DNA from: Thioalkalivibrio sp.
GTDB lineage: Bacteria; Pseudomonadota; Gammaproteobacteria; Ectothiorhodospirales; Ectothiorhodospiraceae
DNA length: 28,955 bases
Direction of reading: 5' to 3'
Assembly (NCBI GenBank): GCA_003555285.1
Contig: PWGH01000080.1
Span: 1-28,955, forward strand
Made by a program: the position numbers and the translations under genes. The notes beneath the pieces were generated by a model that was not told where the DNA came from, searched no databases, and saw only the letters and a program-made list of their open reading frames with translations. Below are positions 24,523 to 28,955 of this stretch, piece after piece (the stretch's first letter is position 1; the number at the start of each line of letters is the position of its first letter).

Positions 24523-25530
24523 TTGGGGATTCTGATCACCGGTACGGCCGGCTTCATCGGGAACGCGCTGGCGCTGCGGCTGCTGGAGCGGGGCGATACC
24601 GTGGTGGGCATCGATAACCTCGACCCCTACTACGATGTCGCGTTGAAGGAGGCGAGGCTTGCGCGCGTGGTCAGCCATCCGAACTTCACCGACCTGCGCA
24701 TCGATATCGCTGATCGCGCCGCGCTGGCCGCGGCCTTCGCCGAACACCGGCCCGAACGGGTGGTGAACCTCGCGGCCCAGGCCGGTGTGCGCTATTCACT
24801 GACCAATCCCCATGCCTACGTCGACACCAACCTGGTCGGTTTCGTAAACCTGCTCGAGGGGTGCCGGCACAACGGGGTGGAGCACCTGGTCTTCGCGAGC
24901 TCCAGTTCGGTGTACGGCGCGAACACCACGCAGCCCTTCTCGGTGCACCACAACGTGGATCACCCGATGAGCCTGTACGCGGCCAGCAAGAAGGCCAACG
25001 AGCTGATGGCCCACACCTACGCCGACCTCTACGCTTTGCCGGTGACCGGCCTGCGTTTCTTCACCGTGTACGGTCCCTGGGGCCGTCCGGACATGGCGCT
25101 GTTCCTGTTCACCAAGGCGATCCTGGAAGGCCGGCCGATCGATGTCTTCAATTACGGCCAGCACCGGCGGGACTTCACGTACATCGACGACATCGTCGAG
25201 GGGGTGATTCGGACCCTGGACCACGTCGCTACGCCCAATGCGGACTGGAGCAGCGCGGCCCCGGATCCGGGGACCAGCCGTGCGCCCTACCGCCTCTACA
25301 ACATCGGCAACCAGCAACCGGTGGAGCTGATGCGCTACATCGAGGTGCTCGAGGACTGTCTGGGCCGTCGGGCCGAGAAGAACCTGCTGCCCCTGCAACC
25401 GGGCGATGTTCCGGATACCTATGCCGATGTGGCGGATCTGGTGCGGGACGTGGACTACCTGCCGGCCACCAGCGTTGAGGACGGCGTCGCGCGGTTTGTG
25501 GAGTGGTACCGGGCGTTTTATTCTGTGTAA
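24523..25530 (+). CDS. NAD-dependent UDP-sugar epimerase, probably UDP-glucuronate 4-epimerase
   Basis: Extended short-chain dehydrogenase that probably turns UDP-glucuronate into UDP-galacturonate for polysaccharide synthesis. The 335-residue product has the NAD site GTAGFIG (7-13), IDNLDPYYD near 30-38 as in glucuronate epimerases, [10 protein letters not shown] near 83, SSSSVYG near 126, the catalytic Y152-x3-K156 in [20 protein letters not shown] near 182, and [14 protein letters not shown] near 209. Start codon is TTG, supported by AGGGA 7 bases upstream and by the immediate onset of the beta strand GILITG. It opens a plus-strand run with rfaH, ugd and the phosphomannomutase. Ugd, two genes on, makes its likely substrate. 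Other UDP-hexose 4-epimerase activities cannot be excluded. Confidence 0.92.
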   Translation: MGILITGTAGFIGNALALRLLERGDTVVGIDNLDPYYDVALKEARLARVVSHPNFTDLRIDIADRAALAAAFAEHRPERVVNLAAQAGVRYSLTNPHAYVDTNLVGFVNLLEGCRHNGVEHLVFASSSSVYGANTTQPFSVHHNVDHPMSLYAASKKANELMAHTYADLYALPVTGLRFFTVYGPWGRPDMALFLFTKAILEGRPIDVFNYGQHRRDFTYIDDIVEGVIRTLDHVATPNADWSSAAPDPGTSRAPYRLYNIGNQQPVELMRYIEVLEDCLGRRAEKNLLPLQPGDVPDTYADVADLVRDVDYLPATSVEDGVARFVEWYRAFYSV

Positions 25531-25548
25531 CGAGGCAATAACCATCCT

Positions 25549-25570
25549 GCCGCCTGCCTGTCCAGGCGGC
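25549..25570 (+). promoter_or_regulatory. 8-bp perfect hairpin between epimerase and rfaH
   Basis: GCCGCCTG-CCTGTC-CAGGCGGC, starting 19 bases after the epimerase stop. There is no U-run, so it is more likely an RNA stability or attenuation element than a full terminator. Confidence 0.45.
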
Positions 25571-25663
25571 CGCACGATCCTTTGTATTGAGAACGCCTAG
25601 CGGTGCCGGGACGAGTTCGGCGCCAGGGATCATATCGCCGCAGCGCGCGGCTGGAGGGGATTC

Positions 25664-26152
25664 GTGAAGCAATGGTATGCGGTGCATTGCAAGCCGAAGC
25701 AGGACGAACGCGCAGAAGAACAACTGACCATCCAGGCCTTCGAGGTGTTCCGTCCACGGATCCGGTGTCGGCGTCGGGCCGGGCTGCGGCATCGGGTGGT
25801 GGTCGAATCCATGTTTCCCCGCTACCTCTTCGTACACCTGGATGACGATGGCGAAGACTGGTCGCCGATCCGCTCCACCCGGGGCGTCACCGGGTTGGTG
25901 CGCATGGGCGGTTGCATTCCCAGTGTGCCGGATTCGGTGATCGATACCCTGCAGCGGCGGATGGACGCCGATCAGTGTATCGATTTGCGTATGGCGGACG
26001 ATTTCACCCCCAACGACCGGGTGATGATCACCGAGGGACCGCTTGCCGGTTTCGAGGCCCTGTTCAAGGCCCGCAACAGCCAGGAGCGCGTGGTGGTGCT
26101 GCTGAATCTGATGCAGATCAGCCTGCCGTCCACCGCGATCGCCCTGGCCTGA
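25664..26152 (+). CDS. rfaH: RfaH-type transcription antiterminator (NusG paralogue)
   Basis: RfaH loads onto RNA polymerase at ops sites, suppresses Rho-dependent ending and couples ribosomes to long polysaccharide operons. The 162-residue product has the length of E. coli RfaH and the same landmarks: QWYAVHCKPKQDERAEEQL at the start, FPRYLFVHLD near 52, IRSTRGVTGLVRMGG near 68, and a C-terminal KOW-like domain with DRVMITEGPLAGFEALF near 118-134 and VVVLLNLM near 143. Start is GTG with GGAGGGG 4 bases upstream. It lies inside the exopolysaccharide cluster, 133 bases after the epimerase gene. I looked for an ops element (GGCGGTAGCGT) nearby and did not find one. It could be a more specialised NusG paralogue. 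Confidence 0.93.
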   Translation: MKQWYAVHCKPKQDERAEEQLTIQAFEVFRPRIRCRRRAGLRHRVVVESMFPRYLFVHLDDDGEDWSPIRSTRGVTGLVRMGGCIPSVPDSVIDTLQRRMDADQCIDLRMADDFTPNDRVMITEGPLAGFEALFKARNSQERVVVLLNLMQISLPSTAIALA

Positions 26153-26209
26153 GGTCCGCGGCCTTCATCTTTCGTTCTTCAACGACATCAGCGACATCAG
26201 GGGACAACC

Positions 26210-27544
26210 ATGAACATCATTGTCATCGGGACCGGCTACGTCGGTCTCGTTACCGGCACCTGCTTTGCGGAGATGGGCCACAATGTCTGCTGTGTGGACG
26301 TGGATCGGCGCAAGATCGAGAATCTGAAGCAGGGCATCCTGCCGATCTACGAGCCGGGGCTCGAGACCCTGGTGCACAACAACGCCGAGGCCGGACGTCT
26401 GTTGTTCAATCATTCGCTGCCCGAGGCGATGGTGGACTCGGACATCTATTTCATCGCCGTGGGTACCCCGCCGGGCGAGGACGGCTCGGCGGATCTGCAG
26501 TACGTGCTCGCGGTGGCCCGGGAGATCGGCGCGAACCTGGAACGCTATGCCCTGGTGATCGATAAGTCGACGGTGCCGGTTGGTACCGCCGACAAGGTGC
26601 GCGCGGCCATCGACGCGGAATTGCAGCGCCGCGGCGTGGCGATCGAATTCGATGTGGTCTCGAATCCTGAGTTCCTGAAGGAAGGCGCGGCGATCGGCGA
26701 CTTCATGAAGCCGGACCGGATCGTGGTGGGTGCCGAGGGCGAGCGTGCGATCAATCGGATGCGCGAACTCTACGCCGATTTCACGCGCAGCCACGATCGG
26801 CTGCTGGTGATGGGCGTACGCGATGCCGAGATGACCAAATACGTGGCCAACGCCATGCTCGCGACCAAGATCTCCTTCATGAACGAGGTCGCGAACCTGT
26901 GCGATCGCATGGGCGTGGACGTGGAGAACGTGCGCACCGGCATCGGTTCGGACACGCGCATCGGCTACTCATTCATCTACCCCGGCTGCGGCTATGGCGG
27001 CTCCTGTTTCCCCAAGGACGTGAAGGCGCTGATCCGCATGGCTGCTGCCCACGATCTGGTGCCCGGCGTGCTGCAGGCGGTCGAGGACCGCAACGAGGCC
27101 CAGAAGCGCTACCTGTTCGCAAAGGTCGCGCAGCACTACGGGGCGAACCTGGACGGGCGCGCCTTCGGCATGTGGGGTCTGGCCTTCAAGCCCGGCACCG
27201 ACGACATGCGCGAGGCCGCCTCCAAGATCCTGCTGCAACAGCTGATCGAGGCCGGCGCCCAGGTGCGTGCCTACGATCCGGTGGCGATGGATGTCGCTCG
27301 CGAAGAACTCCCCGCCGAGTGGTTCAAGGATGGTGTGCTGACTCTGGTGGATCACCAATACGACGCGCTGAAGCAAGCCGACGCGCTGGCCCTGGTCACC
27401 GAATGGAAGCCGTTCCGCCACCCGGATTTCGACGCCATGCGCCGGATGATGCGCCCCGACCCGGTCATCTTCGACGGTCGCAACCAATACCCCCCGGAAA
27501 ACATGCTGGGCGACGGCTTCATTTACTATGGCGTCGGCCGCTGA
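26210..27544 (+). CDS. ugd: UDP-glucose 6-dehydrogenase
   Basis: Oxidises UDP-glucose to UDP-glucuronate with two NAD+, a precursor for acidic exopolysaccharide or capsule. The 444-residue product has the NAD site [10 protein letters not shown] (7-16), [13 protein letters not shown] near 84, STVPVGT near 120, SNPEFLKEG at 151-159, the lysines K210 and K220 in the [12 protein letters not shown] region, and the catalytic cysteine C266 in [16 protein letters not shown] precedes the ATG. It follows rfaH by 57 bases and would feed the epimerase encoded upstream. Confidence 0.97.
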   Translation: MNIIVIGTGYVGLVTGTCFAEMGHNVCCVDVDRRKIENLKQGILPIYEPGLETLVHNNAEAGRLLFNHSLPEAMVDSDIYFIAVGTPPGEDGSADLQYVLAVAREIGANLERYALVIDKSTVPVGTADKVRAAIDAELQRRGVAIEFDVVSNPEFLKEGAAIGDFMKPDRIVVGAEGERAINRMRELYADFTRSHDRLLVMGVRDAEMTKYVANAMLATKISFMNEVANLCDRMGVDVENVRTGIGSDTRIGYSFIYPGCGYGGSCFPKDVKALIRMAAAHDLVPGVLQAVEDRNEAQKRYLFAKVAQHYGANLDGRAFGMWGLAFKPGTDDMREAASKILLQQLIEAGAQVRAYDPVAMDVAREELPAEWFKDGVLTLVDHQYDALKQADALALVTEWKPFRHPDFDAMRRMMRPDPVIFDGRNQYPPENMLGDGFIYYGVGR

Positions 27545-27572
27545 GACTCTACCCCGTCCTTTAGGAGGCGGC

Positions 27573-28955
27573 ATGCGCGACCTGTCCTGTTTCATGGCCT
27601 ACGATATTCGCGGGCGCGTGCCCGAGGAGATTGATGCCGCGCTGGTGCACGCCGTCGGTCGCGCCTTCGTCGCCGAACTGGGCGCGCGGCGCGTGGTAGT
27701 CGGTCACGACGTGCGCCTGGAAAGCCCGGCCCTGGCCGCGGCGCTGGTCCAGGGCCTGACCGAGGCCGGCGCCGATGTGATCGACATCGGCCTGTGCGGC
27801 ACCGAGGAGATGTACTTCGGCACCGTGCACCACCAGGCCGACGGCGGGATCATGGTCACCGCGAGCCACAACCCCAAGGGCTACAACGGCCTGAAGCTCG
27901 TGCGCGAGGGGGCCCGTCCGATCAGCGGCGACAGCGGCCTGTTCGCGATCCGCGACCGGGTGGCTGCCGAGGGCCTGCCGGCGCGATCCGCAACTGAATC
28001 CACGGTACATGATCACCCCGACCGCGGCGCGCTGAGCCCCGATACGCTGGCGGTCGATCAGCCCCCGGAGTCGACAGCGCTCGGGCAGGTGATCCCGGCC
28101 GCCGACAAGTCCGCCTATATCCAGCACCTGTTGGGCCCGGTGGCAATCGACCGACTCAAACCCCTGCGGATCGTCGCCGACCCCGGCAACGGCGGTGCCG
28201 GCCCGGTGATGCACCAACTCGCCGAACACCTCGCGCCGCTCGAATTCATCTGGATCAACGACACCCCGGACGGCGAATTCCCCAACGGCGTTCCCAACCC
28301 GCTGTTGCCTGAGCGCCGCGCCGCCACCGCCGCCGCGGTGCGTGCGCACCAGGCCAACTTCGGCATCGCCTGGGACGGCGACTTCGACCGCTGTTTTCTG
28401 TTCGACGCCGACGGCCGCTTCATCGAGGGCTACTACCTGGTCGGCCTGCTCGCCGAGGTGATGCTGGCCAAATACCCGGGGGCGCGGATCCTGCACGACC
28501 CGCGCCTGACCTGGAACACCATCGAGCAGGTGCGCGCGGCCGGCGGCATTCCGGTGCAGTCGAAAACCGGCCACGCCTTCATGAAGGAGCGCCTGCGCCA
28601 GGAAGATGCGGTGTACGGCGGCGAGATGAGTGCGCACCACTACTTCCGGGACTTCGCCTATTGTGACAGCGGCATGATTCCCTGGCTGCTGGTGGCCGAA
28701 CTCATCAGCCGTAGCGGGCGCAGCCTCGCCGATCTGGTCGATGCGCGCATGGCCGCCTACCCCTGCAGCGGCGAGATCAACTACCGGGTGCCGGCCGTCG
28801 GACCCGTGATCGATCGCGTGCTCGCGCACTTCGCGGCACAGGCTCCGGTGCTGGACCGCACCGACGGCATCAGCCTGGAATTTCCCGACTGGCGTTTCAA
28901 CCTGCGCGCGTCCAACACTGAGCCGCTGTTGCGCCTGAACGTGGAAACCCGCGCC
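27573..28955 (+). CDS. manB: Phosphomannomutase/phosphoglucomutase, right end cut
   Basis: Moves phosphate between C6 and C1 of mannose or glucose for GDP-mannose or UDP-glucose supply. The frame is open for 461 codons and reaches the window edge without a stop. Visible: FMAYDIRG near 7-14, the phosphoserine loop TASHNP with S98, KGYNGLK, the metal motif DGDFDR (268-273), the sugar-binding GGEMSAHHYF near 349-358, and the phosphate-binding RASNTEPLLRLNVE near 445-458. Since domain 4 is nearly complete, few residues are missing. Compared with E. coli CpsG there seems to be extra sequence near residues 135-175. AGGAGG at 27563-27568 sets the start. Fourth gene of the polysaccharide run, 28 bases after ugd. 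Confidence 0.95.
   Translation, partial: MRDLSCFMAYDIRGRVPEEIDAALVHAVGRAFVAELGARRVVVGHDVRLESPALAAALVQGLTEAGADVIDIGLCGTEEMYFGTVHHQADGGIMVTASHNPKGYNGLKLVREGARPISGDSGLFAIRDRVAAEGLPARSATESTVHDHPDRGALSPDTLAVDQPPESTALGQVIPAADKSAYIQHLLGPVAIDRLKPLRIVADPGNGGAGPVMHQLAEHLAPLEFIWINDTPDGEFPNGVPNPLLPERRAATAAAVRAHQANFGIAWDGDFDRCFLFDADGRFIEGYYLVGLLAEVMLAKYPGARILHDPRLTWNTIEQVRAAGGIPVQSKTGHAFMKERLRQEDAVYGGEMSAHHYFRDFAYCDSGMIPWLLVAELISRSGRSLADLVDARMAAYPCSGEINYRVPAVGPVIDRVLAHFAAQAPVLDRTDGISLEFPDWRFNLRASNTEPLLRLNVETRA

Noticed and set aside
25580..25610. ops-like element before rfaH
   Set aside because: The stretch CCTAGCGGTGCC shares only part of GGCGGTAGCGT and is not a credible match.
27561..28829. 422-codon minus-strand open frame at the right end
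   Set aside because: Antisense to the phosphomannomutase, which has all its signature motifs.

Overview
The window is GC-rich, densely coding bacterial DNA. The gene families point to a Gammaproteobacterium: hemC-hemD diverge from argH as in Pseudomonas, there is a complete gspC-to-gspN type II secretion (T2SS) operon, an RfaH-type NusG paralogue, and a FimX-like degenerate EAL protein. A chemolithotrophic lineage such as Ectothiorhodospiraceae is my guess from codon and GC style and from the dispersed repeats; nothing here proves it. I see no rRNA, tRNA, CRISPR array, integrase or transposase gene.

Layout. 1-350: intergenic DNA with a cluster of short palindromic repeats, the last of which forms the 3' end of hemD. 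304-2208 (minus): hemD and hemC, tetrapyrrole synthesis. 2209-2353: divergent control region with a 19-bp palindrome. 2354-3793 (plus): argH. 3868-16687 (minus): the secretion block, read as gspC-D-E-F-G-H-I-J-K-L-M-N, then a TPR lipoprotein and a single-pass membrane protein of unknown function. Most gsp junctions overlap by 1-4 bases. 16851-18401 (minus): gpmI, glycolysis. 18604-21647 (plus): a possible leader ORF, a NarL-type response regulator, and a 747-residue Hpt-like/REC/REC/EAL protein whose EAL site is degenerate. 21958-22452 (plus): a proline-rich lipoprotein. 22525-24255 (minus): an orphan complex-I-like antiporter subunit. 24523-28955 (plus): the start of an exopolysaccharide or capsule locus, with a UDP-sugar epimerase, rfaH, ugd and a phosphomannomutase that runs off the right edge.

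How the genes fit together. The twelve gsp genes supply the inner-membrane platform (C, F, L, M), ATPase (E), secretin (D), major pseudopilin (G), minor pseudopilins (H, I, J, K) and GspN. The prepilin peptidase and a classical pilotin are not in the window; the downstream TPR lipoprotein is a candidate helper. Ugd makes UDP-glucuronate, the epimerase probably makes UDP-galacturonate from it, the phosphomannomutase feeds GDP-mannose or glucose-1-phosphate routes, and RfaH would let polymerase read through the long polysaccharide operon.

The main surprise is how often short palindromic repeats have entered or joined coding sequence: the hemD 3' end, the gspI leader, and the antiporter gene, which carries a perfect 30-bp inverted repeat in frame. 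Repeat-like pieces also sit in two unusually wide gaps of otherwise tight operons (hemC/hemD and gspG/gspH). A second theme is signalling without canonical chemistry: all three receiver domains lack the second acidic residue of the usual pair, and the EAL domain lacks several catalytic residues. I found no wholly new multi-gene system. The best candidates for novelty are the repeat-modified genes, the degenerate EAL module, and the orphan antiporter lacking its key glutamate.
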